Shown here: one piece after another, positions 17,456 through 26,003 of the stretch
Layout: the number at the start of each line of letters is the position of its first letter
Position numbering within the stretch: position 1 is the first letter of the stretch
NCBI RefSeq assembly: GCF_900176565.1
Contig: NZ_FXEH01000004.1
Coordinates: 372,001 to 436,000 of the forward strand
DNA length: 64,000 nucleotides
Reading direction: 5' to 3'
From: Thalassobacillus devorans
GTDB lineage: Bacteria > Bacillota > Bacilli > Bacillales > Halobacillaceae
Notes under the pieces: generated by a model
What the model saw: the letters and a program-made list of their open reading frames with translations, nothing else
Database searches by the model: none
Told to the model about the DNA's origin: nothing
Position numbers and translations under genes: made by a program

Positions 17456-18361
17456 GTGGAAGGAATAAAAATAGCTAAAGGCGGCTCATATCTAGATAAA
17501 TATAAAGTTAGTTCCCATGAACTCAGCCTGCTAGAACGTGGAGATGGCGTAGAAATTATGCTACAAACCATCCACGAAAGTAATATATTTTATATTTATC
17601 CAAGTGAAAATAAAGAAGTCATGGAGTTCTTTTATCTGTTAAGCGGAGAACTTAAAGGAGAAATAGAAGGCGAGGAAATAATCCTCAAAGAAAATGATTA
17701 TTTTTCCATCAAAAAACTTAAGTCTCCAGTTCATTTTACTGCCTTAAAGGATACGAAATACTTATGGGTAATAACAGAACCTATCTTTAAAGATGTTAGC
17801 GAATATATTAGAAAACTGAAAGATATTGTTTATACAGTTGAAAGAAAAGATCGGTATACGTATATGCATAGCAAACGAGTTGCACACTACACCGTAAAGG
17901 TAGCTCAAAAACTCCATCTAAAAAAGCAGCAATTGGAGCATGCACACTTAGCTGCTGAACTTCATGATGTAGGAAAAATTAATATCTCAGAAGACATACT
18001 GAACAAGCCTGGAAAGCTTACAAAAGACGAGTTCGATCTGATTAAGAAGCATCCTGGGGATGGCGCTGACATGTTGGCGAATACATACTACAAAGAGTTA
18101 GCACCAATAATAATTCAACATCATGAACGATTGGATGGATCAGGCTATCCTTATGGACTGAAAGAGGAAGAAATCCGATATGAAGCGAAAATTATCGCTG
18201 TGTGTGACACATTTGATGCGATGACAGAGGATAGAACTTACCGTAAGGCGTTTACGGCAGAATATGCGATGGAAGAAATCAAGAGTCTCGCTGGCATTCA
18301 TTACGATCCTGATATTGTCGCAGTATTTGAAGAAGTACTAAAGGAAGAAGGAAAGTTGTAA
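17456..18361 (+). CDS. Cupin sensor fused to HD-GYP phosphodiesterase domain
   Basis: A 301-residue protein. Residues about 10-115 are a cupin-like beta-barrel (EVMEFFYLLSGELKGEIEGEEIILKENDYFSI). About 125-300 is an HD-GYP domain with AAELHDVGKINI, the HPGDGADML segment, IIQHHERLDGSGYPYGLKEEEI and CDTFDAMTEDRTYRK, all motifs intact. HD-GYP enzymes hydrolyse cyclic-di-GMP or related dinucleotides. The cupin would be a small-molecule sensing input. Start GTG 17456 is used because AAGGAGGA lies 7 nt upstream; GTG 17450 is too close to it. A GGDEF/EAL protein at 50898-52775 is the other c-di-GMP gene in this window. Confidence 0.87.
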   Translation: MEGIKIAKGGSYLDKYKVSSHELSLLERGDGVEIMLQTIHESNIFYIYPSENKEVMEFFYLLSGELKGEIEGEEIILKENDYFSIKKLKSPVHFTALKDTKYLWVITEPIFKDVSEYIRKLKDIVYTVERKDRYTYMHSKRVAHYTVKVAQKLHLKKQQLEHAHLAAELHDVGKINISEDILNKPGKLTKDEFDLIKKHPGDGADMLANTYYKELAPIIIQHHERLDGSGYPYGLKEEEIRYEAKIIAVCDTFDAMTEDRTYRKAFTAEYAMEEIKSLAGIHYDPDIVAVFEEVLKEEGKL

Positions 18362-18367
18362 ATTTTA

Positions 18368-18396
18368 AAGACGTTCCGCACTGGAGCGTCTTTTTT
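18368..18396 (+). terminator. Terminator of the HD-GYP gene
   Basis: GACGTTCC pairs with GGAGCGTC across a 5-nt loop, then six T residues. Repeat copy C begins 2 nt later. Confidence 0.85.
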
Positions 18397-18397
18397 G

Positions 18398-18477
18398 TAC
18401 TTTAAGAAAGGTCTACGGAATGAAAAGGTGAAAGACTTTTGCCAAAAGTACTTGGCAACAAGCAAGTTTTTCTAATG
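18398..18477 (+). repeat. Hairpin repeat family, copy C (short form)
   Basis: TACTTTAAGAAAGG... then AAAGACTTTTGCC...GGCAACAAGCAAG, ending TTTTTCTAATG. It lacks the central TTAAAGTATAAG block. The inner stem is TGCC/GGCA where other copies have CGCC/GGCG, a compensatory change. Confidence 0.7.
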
Positions 18478-18584
18478 CATTTTTTTATAATGTCCGCCTA
18501 TTTAATGATAAGCCCACACATATATAGGCGGATGCACATAGAATACTCCAAAATCGAGCACTAGGCTCGAAAGGAGACATCAAG

Positions 18585-20009
18585 ATGGTTTTGACCGCAG
18601 CTCACTGGGTTTATGCAATTGTGACGCTGGCTGTTATTATGACCATGATATTCAGGAAAGGTGTCGTGCTTCCGACTCTGCTTGGTACTTTCCTGGTTGC
18701 ATGGATTTATAATGGGAATCTCGTCAGTGGGTTCACTTCTGTATTTAATGCAAACCTGACCGCAGCAAAAGAGTTGTTCAGTATTTTCCTCATTATTACA
18801 TTCATGGTTGCTTTGCTGCATGCATTGAAGGATTTGGGTGCCGATCGACAAATGATTGCTCCGATTCAAAAAGTGATGACGAACGGACATATCGCTTTTA
18901 TCATGTTGATCCTTGTCACCTTTGTCATTTCGTTATTTTTCTGGCCGACTCCAGCTGTACCATTAATTTGTGCGCTGTTGGTACCAGCAGCTGTCAGAGC
19001 AGGGCTTCCTATTATGGGGGCCGCAATGATTGTGGCTATATCCGGACAAGGAATGGCTTTGTCTTCGGACTATGTGATCCAGGTCGCACCGATGTTGAGC
19101 GCTACATCAGCTGGTATCGAAACAGCCGCAGTAGCAGATAAAGCTTTACTATTATCTTTGATTACCGGTGCTGTTGCCATCTCTATCGCCTATATGTTGA
19201 TTAGAAAACAGATTCGAAAACCGAATGACCCTGAAAACGAAAAAGCTTTAAAATCATTGCCGGGCGGTGGCAGTACAACTAGATCTGCTGCTTCTCAAAC
19301 AGATTCGCGATGGGGGAAAGTTTTTGCTGTCATTGTCCCTCTTTCCATGCTGCTGGTTATATTATATATGGCATACACGAAATTCAGCAGTGGAAGAATG
19401 GGTGGTTTTGAAGGAGGAGACGGAGCGGCGTTCATCGGCGGTGTTGCTGTATTATTATTATCTTTTGCGACGCTTGCTTTTGGAAAAGGGAAGGCACTGG
19501 ATCGTATTTCCGAGCACATTACAGAAGGTTTTGTATTTGCTTTTAAAGCGATGGGACCTGTCATCCCGATTGCCGGCTTTTTCTTCCTGGGAAGTGGAGA
19601 TTTCGCCGGAAGCATTCTGTCACTGGGAGAAGAGGCCAGTCCAGCATTTTTGTTCGATCTCGTGCAGGCAGGTCAAAATGTAATCCCGGAAAATATGGTG
19701 CTGTCTGCCTTTGGTATTCTGATTATCGGTATGATCACTGGTTTGGATGGGTCTGGTTTTTCCGGTCTGCCATTGACAGGGGCATTATCTGGTGCACTTG
19801 CTTCAGGGAATATTGATCCTGCTACCCTGGCAGCTATTGGACAGATGGGATCCATTTGGGTTGGCGGCGGAACTTTGATCGCCTGGTCATCGCTGGTAGC
19901 TGTAGCTGGTTTTTGCGGGGTTTCTGTTATGGAACTTGTTCGCAAAAACTTCTTCCCTGTCATCATTGGGCTGATGGTATCCACTACTCTCGCTTTATTT
20001 ATCTGGTGA
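18585..20009 (+). CDS. GntP-like organic-anion permease (IT superfamily)
   Basis: A 474-residue membrane protein with about twelve hydrophobic segments, including a GMITGLDGSGFSGLPLTGALSG loop and SLFFWPTPAVPLICALLVPAAVRAG. The layout resembles GntP/gluconate and related carboxylate permeases of the ion-transporter superfamily. A hydrophilic loop with a basic and serine-rich stretch lies near residues 205-240. No catabolic genes are adjacent, so the substrate is unknown. It has a GAAAGGAG ribosome binding site and a terminator shared with metI. Confidence 0.75.
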   Translation: MVLTAAHWVYAIVTLAVIMTMIFRKGVVLPTLLGTFLVAWIYNGNLVSGFTSVFNANLTAAKELFSIFLIITFMVALLHALKDLGADRQMIAPIQKVMTNGHIAFIMLILVTFVISLFFWPTPAVPLICALLVPAAVRAGLPIMGAAMIVAISGQGMALSSDYVIQVAPMLSATSAGIETAAVADKALLLSLITGAVAISIAYMLIRKQIRKPNDPENEKALKSLPGGGSTTRSAASQTDSRWGKVFAVIVPLSMLLVILYMAYTKFSSGRMGGFEGGDGAAFIGGVAVLLLSFATLAFGKGKALDRISEHITEGFVFAFKAMGPVIPIAGFFFLGSGDFAGSILSLGEEASPAFLFDLVQAGQNVIPENMVLSAFGILIIGMITGLDGSGFSGLPLTGALSGALASGNIDPATLAAIGQMGSIWVGGGTLIAWSSLVAVAGFCGVSVMELVRKNFFPVIIGLMVSTTLALFIW

Positions 20010-20011
20010 AA

Positions 20012-20047
20012 ATAGCCCCCTTACGCTCTTAGGGTAAGGGGGCATTT
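20012..20047. terminator. Terminator between convergent permease and metI genes
   Basis: GCCCCCTTAC (20014-20023) pairs with GTAAGGGGGC (20034-20043). The - strand side has TATTTTC after the stem, so it probably ends metI; it may serve both directions. Confidence 0.75.
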
Positions 20048-20060
20048 CCAAGGGGAAAAA

Positions 20061-21176
20061 TCAGACATGCTGGTGCGAGTTTTCTAATGCCTGCTGTAGA
20101 TCCTGAGTTAAATCCTCAACATTTTCGATTCCTACGGACATGCGAAGGAGCCTGTTACAAACTCCATAGCTGCTGCGAATCTCTTCTGGTATATCATAAT
20201 GCGTCTGGGTAGCTGGATAGGTGATGAACGTTTCTGTTCCTCCCAGGCTCTCTGCAAATGTAATCAGTTTCAGTTGTTCGAGTAGATGTGGGACGGCTGT
20301 TTCATCCTGAACACGAAAGGAAACCATACCGCCTTTGCCAGGATATAAAACGTCAGCAATAAAAGGACTTTGTTCCAGGAACTTGACCAGCTGTTTGGCA
20401 TTTTCTTCATGCTGTCGCATTCTCAACCCTAACGTCTTCATCCCTCGCATCAATAACCAGCTGTCAAACGGAGATAATACCGCTCCTGATGAATTTTGTT
20501 CCAAGCGAAGTTCTTCTAAAAGCTTGCCATCCCGAGCTACCACCAATCCGGCAAGTACATCATTATGTCCGCCCAAATATTTAGTCCCGCTATGGAGCAC
20601 GATATCCGCTCCCTGCTCAAGTGGACGCTGAAGGTATGGCGTGTAGAATGTATTATCCACGATTAATAAAATTTTGTTCTTTTCAGCAACCTTAGCCAGT
20701 GCCGTGATATCGATTTGTTTCATCAAAGGGTTTGTTGGAGATTCAATGAACAGTCCTTTCGTTCTATTTGTAATGACCTGTTCAAAATCTGCTGGGTCAG
20801 AGCTATTCACATAGTGAAAGTTGAGGCCGAACTTTTTGAAATGAGTTTCGAAAATACGATAGGAGCCACCATAAACATCCTTCGTTACAATGAACTCATC
20901 CCCCGGTTCAAAAATCGAAAAAGTAGCCTGGATGGCAGCCATTCCTGAACTAAAAGCCACACCTCCTGCGCCGGATTCCAGATCAGCGATTGTCTGCTCC
21001 AACAAATCACGCGTCGGATTGCCTGTTCGCGAATAATCATACCCGCTTGATTTTCCGATCCCTTCATGCCGATAGGCTGTAGAGAAATACACAGGAGGAT
21101 TAACTGCTCCTGTTGCTGTTTCACTTCGGTTTCCTGTTTGTGCGAGTGTTGTATCAAGGTGATAAGTGCCCATCAT
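20061..21176 (-). CDS. metI: MetI-type cystathionine gamma-synthase / O-acylhomoserine thiolyase
   Basis: A 371-residue PLP enzyme of the Cys/Met metabolism family. The signature SRTGNPTR, SGMAAIQATF and the PLP-lysine motif LHSGTKYLGGHNDVLAG are visible. In methionine synthesis it joins an O-acylhomoserine to cysteine or sulfide. It is the last gene before a terminator; in B. subtilis metI is followed by metC (cystathionine beta-lyase), which is absent here. A SAM riboswitch lies immediately upstream and AAAGGAG precedes the ATG. Expression should rise when SAM is low. Confidence 0.9.
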   Translation of the reverse strand: MMGTYHLDTTLAQTGNRSETATGAVNPPVYFSTAYRHEGIGKSSGYDYSRTGNPTRDLLEQTIADLESGAGGVAFSSGMAAIQATFSIFEPGDEFIVTKDVYGGSYRIFETHFKKFGLNFHYVNSSDPADFEQVITNRTKGLFIESPTNPLMKQIDITALAKVAEKNKILLIVDNTFYTPYLQRPLEQGADIVLHSGTKYLGGHNDVLAGLVVARDGKLLEELRLEQNSSGAVLSPFDSWLLMRGMKTLGLRMRQHEENAKQLVKFLEQSPFIADVLYPGKGGMVSFRVQDETAVPHLLEQLKLITFAESLGGTETFITYPATQTHYDIPEEIRSSYGVCNRLLRMSVGIENVEDLTQDLQQALENSHQHV

Positions 21177-21196
21177 TCCGTCTCCTTTATTGTAAA

Positions 21197-21360
21197 ATAA
21201 AAAATCAGCCCTTCAGAAGAAGAGCTGATTTTACCGTCAATTAGCCACTTCTTCTTATTTTTCAAATGGATCATACCATTTGCTGGATGTAGCACCTCAC
21301 CATAATGGCAGGTTGCTGAAGCTTCATCGGTCCAGTTCCCTCAGCTTCTCTTCATAAGAA
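21197..21360 (-). promoter_or_regulatory. SAM riboswitch (S-box, SAM-I) controlling metI
   Basis: On the - strand the aptamer starts TTCTTATGAAGAGAAGCTGA near 21360, with GGGAACTGGACC, GATGAAGCTTCAGCAACC, GGTGAGGTGCTACATCCAGC and a terminator (AAATCAGC...GCTGATTT, then T-rich; 21200-21235). The pattern matches the SAM-I class. It ends about 20 nt before the metI start. Confidence 0.93.
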
Positions 21361-21496
21361 TTGTGAATATTCAATTGAAATGAGTTAATTACCAACATAC
21401 AGGAATTTTGCTAATGATGCAATCACTTTTTCATAAAAACTTTCCCATTGCCAATAAAATTTTAACATGACTTTTAACATAGCTATATTTTAAAAG

Positions 21497-21532
21497 AAAA
21501 AACCAGACCATGTATTGATGGTCTGGTCCAGG
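21497..21532 (-). terminator. Terminator of the DUF3231 gene
   Basis: On the - strand ACCAGACCAT pairs with ATGGTCTGGT around a short loop, followed by a T-run. It starts just past the stop codon at 21535. Confidence 0.85.
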
Positions 21533-21534
21533 GG

Positions 21535-22047
21535 TTAAACTGGTTCAGGTACTTTTGTATGCAGGGGAGGTGTTACCAGCCAGCCCTTCTCTTTATTCAG
21601 ACGAAGCGCTTTAGCGGCAGCCTGGGTTTTGTTCATATGGAACTGCCCGAACATCATCGCAACGTCTTCACGCGTACACTGTCCGATGACCTGGCTGCAG
21701 GCAACCATTCCCAGTGATAAATCTGCGGAAACCTGCGCGCTGATTTCCGGATCGTTGAAACGTGCGCCAACCGGGATATCCTCTAACGTAGCATTGGATC
21801 TTTCTGGAGCGGAAGGAGGTAATGCTATCCCGTTCGTTTTCAGAATCTCTTCAATACTTTCTGATTCATGCTTGATTCCCTCAATTAACTCTTCAAGCAA
21901 CTTCATCAATTCTTTATCTCCTGTATGGTTCATAAACGTCTGGTAACGTGTGTAATTTCCTTTAGCCACGGCTAAATAGGACCACATTCCGAACACTTCC
22001 CCATAATGGAGAGGCTGTTCTTTAGGATCGCCTGTTAAAATTCCCAT
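21535..22047 (-). CDS. DUF3231 family protein (ferritin-like fold, spore-former family)
   Basis: A 170-residue protein of the DUF3231 family, seen mainly in spore-forming Bacilli and sometimes linked to the spore coat. Recognisable parts are EVFGMWSYLAVAKGNYTRYQTFMNHTGDKEL and LSLGMVACSQVIGQCTREDVAMMFGQFHMNK; helices carry regularly placed Glu/His as in ferritin-like bundles. Start ATG 22047 is set by an AAGGAGTG site 7-8 nt upstream. Monocistronic. The reaction, if any, is unknown. Confidence 0.82.
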   Translation of the reverse strand: MGILTGDPKEQPLHYGEVFGMWSYLAVAKGNYTRYQTFMNHTGDKELMKLLEELIEGIKHESESIEEILKTNGIALPPSAPERSNATLEDIPVGARFNDPEISAQVSADLSLGMVACSQVIGQCTREDVAMMFGQFHMNKTQAAAKALRLNKEKGWLVTPPLHTKVPEPV

Positions 22048-22187
22048 TAGAAACACTCCTTTTTTTGTGGTACATAGCTAGTATTCATATGGACTGGGCA
22101 ACCTATACCTGCCTAAAACAGGCAGAAGATGTTTATTATGTTCATTTATGCGGAACATAGTAAACAAACGATTCAGGAGGTGACGTA

Positions 22188-22658
22188 ATGCCTTGGGATA
22201 AAAATGATTATCCAAGCTCTCTGAAGAATTTAAACAGCGCCGTCCGGAATAAAGCGATTGATATAGCAAATGCTATGTTAGATGAAGGCTATGATGAAAA
22301 CCGTGCAATCCCAATCGCGACAAGTCAGGCGAAAGAATGGTACGACAATGCATCACAAAAAGAAATAAATGAAATGAAAGATGTCGATGATAAGGAATTG
22401 AAGGAGCGGGATGAAGAAGATAAACAATATGACAACCGACCGGAATTACTGGACCGTGGAGAACATGTTGTGGCCCATGATGACGGCTGGGCAGTCCAGG
22501 CTAAAGGAGCCAAAAAGCCCGACCAGGTTTTTGACAATAAAGATGAAGCAATCCAACGGGCAAAAGAAATTGCAGAAAATAAAGGCACTAAAGCGGTCAT
22601 TCATAAGAAAAATGGAGATGTTCAAAAAGAACACAATTATGAAAACAGCAACAAGTAA
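22188..22658 (+). CDS. YdaT-like protein with DUF2188 domain
   Basis: A 156-residue, strongly charged soluble protein. The N-terminal 55 residues start MPWDKNDYPSSLKNL and contain AIDIANAMLDEGYDENRAIPIATSQAKEW, as in B. subtilis YdaT, a general-stress protein. The C-terminal part (GWAVQAKGAKKPDQVFDNKDEAIQRAKEIAENKGTKAVIHKKNGDV) is a DUF2188 repeat-like beta-alpha domain. An AGGAGGTGACG site precedes the ATG. I looked for a SigB promoter and found only weak matches (GTTTAT near 22131). Confidence 0.82.
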   Translation: MPWDKNDYPSSLKNLNSAVRNKAIDIANAMLDEGYDENRAIPIATSQAKEWYDNASQKEINEMKDVDDKELKERDEEDKQYDNRPELLDRGEHVVAHDDGWAVQAKGAKKPDQVFDNKDEAIQRAKEIAENKGTKAVIHKKNGDVQKEHNYENSNK

Positions 22659-22659
22659 C

Positions 22660-22692
22660 GAAACAGACCTCCAAAAAAGGTCTGTTTTTTTG
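22660..22692 (+). terminator. Terminator of the YdaT-like gene
   Basis: ACAGACCT pairs with AGGTCTGT across an A-rich loop, followed by eight T residues. Confidence 0.85.
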
Positions 22693-22876
22693 TATCTCGC
22701 GATAAGGTTTGAACAAGCGAATGAAACTTTTGGAATAGCTGAAGATTAAGCATAGGACGTATGTATCCTTTTGTTAGGGCGTTTTTCCTGAGTTGCGTTA
22801 TTTTGACAGGATTCCTCTAAAACTGTCTAGAAAGCTCAAAGAGAACCCGAATAAAATGACGAAAGGATGCATGTTT

Positions 22877-23917
22877 ATGAAAAGAAAAGCATTGAATATC
22901 GCTTTATCCGGTGTGTTGTTAAGTTCAGGTCTTGCTTTTGGTACAGTAGACTCTGTAAGTGCGAACGGCCCGAATTACAATGGTAATGAAACGATCAAGA
23001 ACGAGCGTTTGCATTCGTATAGTGAAATGGTCAAACTCCTTGAAAGGGTCGATCAAAAGTCCGAAAACTTGACGTTAGAAGTATATGGACAGTCTGTAAA
23101 AGATCGTGATTTATACCTTGCTAAGTTTGGGGAAAATGAAGATAATCCGACAATCTTATTTTTGACACAGCAGCATGGAAACGAAACATTGACAACGGAA
23201 GCTGCTTTGAAAATGGTTCAATACTTAAGCACAGACAGCAATGAAGTTCAACAAATCTTAGATAATGTAAATGTATTGATTGCTCCTCGTCTCAATGTCG
23301 ATGGAGCAGAAGGCGATGTAAACTTCTCACTGGACGACTATGTCTCAGGGACACATACGCGTTATAACGCAAATGGAGTAGATCTTAACCGGGATCACGT
23401 TGACCGTGAGCAGCCGGAAACAAAAGCCCTGCATGAGAATGTACTTGCAAAGTATATGCCAGACTATATGATTGACTTCCATCACCAAGGTACACAGGTG
23501 ACGAAAGGAGAAGACGGACCGCTTGTATCTGGATCTATCCTTCATCCGACCAATGAGGACGTCGACTCTGAGGTGCTAGAAAAATCCAAGCAGCTAGGTG
23601 TAATAGTCTATGATGCTGTAGAATCTAAAGGGTACGGGACATTGTCTAAATATCCGGGCGGCAACGCTAATACAATCAGCCGTAATGGATTAGCTAATGA
23701 GTACGGTATTTCTACTTTACTATTTGAAATGAGGGGAATGGCTGACCATTACCGTGAAGACTATGTGCTTGGTCAAAAGAGTAATGGAAAGTTGATCCAA
23801 CAAGGAGTAGTAACGATGAAAGCTACATTGAAGGCAATCGCAGATGGTTCAATCGATAATGCTGATACTTCTTTCTGGGATACATTGACTGGAAGCTATT
23901 ATCACGGCGAAGAATAA
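22877..23917 (+). CDS. Secreted M14-family zinc carboxypeptidase-like protein
   Basis: A 346-residue protein with a signal peptide (MKRKALNIALSGVLLSSGLAFG, probable cleavage after SVSA). The M14 zinc site is visible: QQHGNETLTTE (His and Glu ligands), RYNANGVDLNRDH (substrate-binding NxR-type segment), MIDFHHQGTQ (third ligand His) and a later LLFEMRGM with the probable catalytic Glu. It would act outside the cell on C-termini of peptides or peptidoglycan-like substrates. Two starts, ATG 22871 and 22877, share one GAAAGGA site; spacing favours 22877. A TTGACA lies at 22803 but has only a weak -10 partner. Confidence 0.85.
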   Translation: MKRKALNIALSGVLLSSGLAFGTVDSVSANGPNYNGNETIKNERLHSYSEMVKLLERVDQKSENLTLEVYGQSVKDRDLYLAKFGENEDNPTILFLTQQHGNETLTTEAALKMVQYLSTDSNEVQQILDNVNVLIAPRLNVDGAEGDVNFSLDDYVSGTHTRYNANGVDLNRDHVDREQPETKALHENVLAKYMPDYMIDFHHQGTQVTKGEDGPLVSGSILHPTNEDVDSEVLEKSKQLGVIVYDAVESKGYGTLSKYPGGNANTISRNGLANEYGISTLLFEMRGMADHYREDYVLGQKSNGKLIQQGVVTMKATLKAIADGSIDNADTSFWDTLTGSYYHGEE

Positions 23918-23919
23918 TT

Positions 23920-23962
23920 TTAAAAAAGGAGCAACTGAGTGATTCTCAGATGCTCCTTTTTT
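23920..23962. terminator. Bidirectional terminator, M14 gene / YhdH-type gene
   Basis: AAAAGGAGCA and TGCTCCTTTT form the outer stem, with CTGAG/CTCAG inside. A-run and T-run on both sides serve both convergent genes. Confidence 0.85.
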
Positions 23963-23965
23963 ATG

Positions 23966-24955
23966 TTACAGCTTAACGATATTTCTGCCGCGTGCTTTAC
24001 CCTCTAACAATGTATTTAAAGTCTCCGGCAATTCTTCCAGTGTCACTTCATTTTTCATTTTCTCAAAATGTTCTTCTGGCTTAAGGTCTGTCGCCATCCG
24101 ATTCCAAATCTGTCTGCGAATGGTCATCGGGCAGTGGACAGAATCAACACCGAGCAGGCTGATACCTCGCAAAATGAACGGGAACACGGTAGCCGGCACA
24201 TCTGTCCCTGCTGTCAGACCGCTTACAGCAACTGCCCCGCTATATTGAAGTTTACCTAAAATGGCTGCCAGGTTGTTTCCACCCGTTGGGTCGACGGACC
24301 CGGCCCATTTCTGCTTGTCCAATGGTTTAATTTTACCGCCATCATAGACATCCTCACGGGAAATGACCTCTCTTGCCCCCAGCTCTTTTAAGTAGTCATG
24401 TTCACTCTCTTTTCCGGTACTTGCCACAACGCTATAGCCAAGTTTGGCAAGCATTGCGATCGCCATGCTGCCAACCCCGCCAGTTGCTCCGGTAACAAGA
24501 ATTTGCCCGTCTTCCGGTCTAATACCCGCTTCTTCCAGACGATGTATCGATAAGGCAGCAGTAAAGCCGGCTGTTCCAAATATCATCGATTCTTCCAATG
24601 TCATTCCTTCTGGCAGTTCGACGATCCAATCAGAAGGAATCCGTGCATATTCACTATAGCCACCATCCTTGGAGACCCCGATGTCGTAGCTGGTAGCAAC
24701 TATCTTGTCTCCTTCACGAAATTGTTCGGAATTGGATTCTACTACTTCTCCTGCCAGGTCAATTCCTGGTGTCAACGGATATTTCTGTGCAATCTTACTG
24801 TTTTTCACGCTTGCCATCGCATCTTTGTAGTTGACACTGGAATAGTGCACCTTGATTACAACATCGCCCTCCGTCAAATCGTCTATCTCAACTTCTTCTA
24901 TCCCTCTTGAAAATTCCTCTCCATCCTGATTCACGCGAAATGCTTTAAATGTCAT
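23966..24955 (-). CDS. YhdH/YhfP-type zinc-free quinone/acryloyl-CoA reductase
   Basis: A 329-residue medium-chain dehydrogenase/reductase of the YhdH/AcuI group. NYKDAMA, PGIDLAGEVVES, GTAGFTAALSIHRL and the NADPH motif VTGATGGVGSMAIAMLAKLGY are as expected, with the conserved GVDSVHCP and RIW-type (RRQIWNRM) segments. Family members reduce acrylyl-CoA or similar alkenes with NADPH. No structural-zinc cysteine cluster is present, fitting this group. Monocistronic. Confidence 0.88.
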   Translation of the reverse strand: MTFKAFRVNQDGEEFSRGIEEVEIDDLTEGDVVIKVHYSSVNYKDAMASVKNSKIAQKYPLTPGIDLAGEVVESNSEQFREGDKIVATSYDIGVSKDGGYSEYARIPSDWIVELPEGMTLEESMIFGTAGFTAALSIHRLEEAGIRPEDGQILVTGATGGVGSMAIAMLAKLGYSVVASTGKESEHDYLKELGAREVISREDVYDGGKIKPLDKQKWAGSVDPTGGNNLAAILGKLQYSGAVAVSGLTAGTDVPATVFPFILRGISLLGVDSVHCPMTIRRQIWNRMATDLKPEEHFEKMKNEVTLEELPETLNTLLEGKARGRNIVKL

Positions 24956-25152
24956 TTTCCATTCCCCTTTCCTTATCTAACAGTCTAGCATTTGTTTACC
25001 CTGCTTACATTTTCTGTACACTGAATTTTCAGTCGAAAGGAGAAAATCAGCCAAAAGGCGGACGAGTGATAATAATCGATAGATTCACATAGAATCTACT
25101 ATGGCTGAAGATGGAGAATACTTCGAAATCACATGGAAAGAGAGGAAATAAA

Positions 25153-25818
25153 TTGACCATGAAACGAGACGTCCTGCTTGCAAATAAGAAATTTGCGGCG
25201 CAAAACCGCACAGTTTTTTATGATGAAAATGTATTTGTGATTAATTTACTCAGTGATGCTTATTCTGGAAAGACAACTATTCTGAAAAGAACAATCGAGC
25301 AGTTAAAAGATGTTATGACTTTCGGGGTGATTGAAGCAGTTAAAGCTGCTAGTACAGAGCGTATTTCTATACAAAATGTACAATCTGTGCAAATCAACAC
25401 GCAAGGGGCATGCCAGCTGGACGCTAAAATGATAGCCGAAGTTCTGCCTCATTTTACATTGAGAGAAATAGATATGTTGGTAATTGAGAATGTCGGCACC
25501 CTTAATGATCCAGAGCCTTTTGATTTAGGTGAACATGTCAATGCAGCAGTTATAAGCACTGTGGAGAGCGCCGAGAAAGTAATCAAACACCCGACGCCCT
25601 TTGAGCATGCTGATGTCATTCTTCTTACTAAAATGGATATATTTCCTTATACAGGGTTTGATCTGAAAGAATTCAGAGAGAACGTCAAGCAAATCAATCC
25701 AGATGCTCCGGTTTTTGAACTATCAGCCCAGTCAGGGGAAGGGTTCAAGAGATGGACGAAGTGGTTAAAGGAAAGCTGGGTTGCTCAAACGCAGGTAAAA
25801 GACTTCGACTGGACGTGA
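25153..25818 (+). CDS. hypB: HypB-like GTPase with altered metal-site residues
   Basis: A protein of about 221 residues with the overall plan of HypB, the GTPase that delivers nickel to [NiFe]-hydrogenase: KKFAAQNRTVF, NLLSDAYSGKTTIL (P-loop; usually S-P-G-S/A-G-K-T-T), QGACQLDAKMI, DMLVIENVGTLNDPEPFDLGEH, LLTKMDIFPYTGFD. In characterised HypB the G-domain metal ligands are Cys-His in the CHLDA motif and a Cys in NLVCP. Here the first is CQLDA and the second TLNDP, so His and the second Cys are gone, and the NKxD base motif is TKMD. TTG 25153 follows AGAGGA by 8 nt. No hydrogenase gene is in the window. It may serve another metalloprotein or be decaying. Confidence 0.75.
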   Translation: MTMKRDVLLANKKFAAQNRTVFYDENVFVINLLSDAYSGKTTILKRTIEQLKDVMTFGVIEAVKAASTERISIQNVQSVQINTQGACQLDAKMIAEVLPHFTLREIDMLVIENVGTLNDPEPFDLGEHVNAAVISTVESAEKVIKHPTPFEHADVILLTKMDIFPYTGFDLKEFRENVKQINPDAPVFELSAQSGEGFKRWTKWLKESWVAQTQVKDFDWT

Positions 25819-26003
25819 TACTCTCCACGAGAATACGACTTCTCATGTTCCTCGAGTAAAAAGTGAAATGAATGGATTTGATCAGTTAATCAGGAAGCAG
25901 GATCAAAGGTGTCGTCATAGGCTTACATGAATTGGAAGCAATCGAGTTAATAGATTAAGAACAGGTGGTTTACTTATTTGATTTATGGAGAGGAGCTGTA
26001 AGG

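Noticed and set aside
22131-22155. SigB promoter ahead of the YdaT-like gene
   Set aside because: GTTTAT is present but the spacing and GGAACA do not fit the GGGTAT -10 well enough.
25893-25958. Frame reading GVVIGLHELEAIELID between hypB and hypD, similar to the start of DUF134 proteins
   Set aside because: Only about 21 codons without a start or ribosome binding site, closed by stops on both sides. It could be a relic, but the match is too short to claim.
25819-26003. A hypC or hypA gene between hypB and hypD
   Set aside because: No frame starts MC-x-A-I/V-P or shows a HypA zinc motif; all frames are interrupted.
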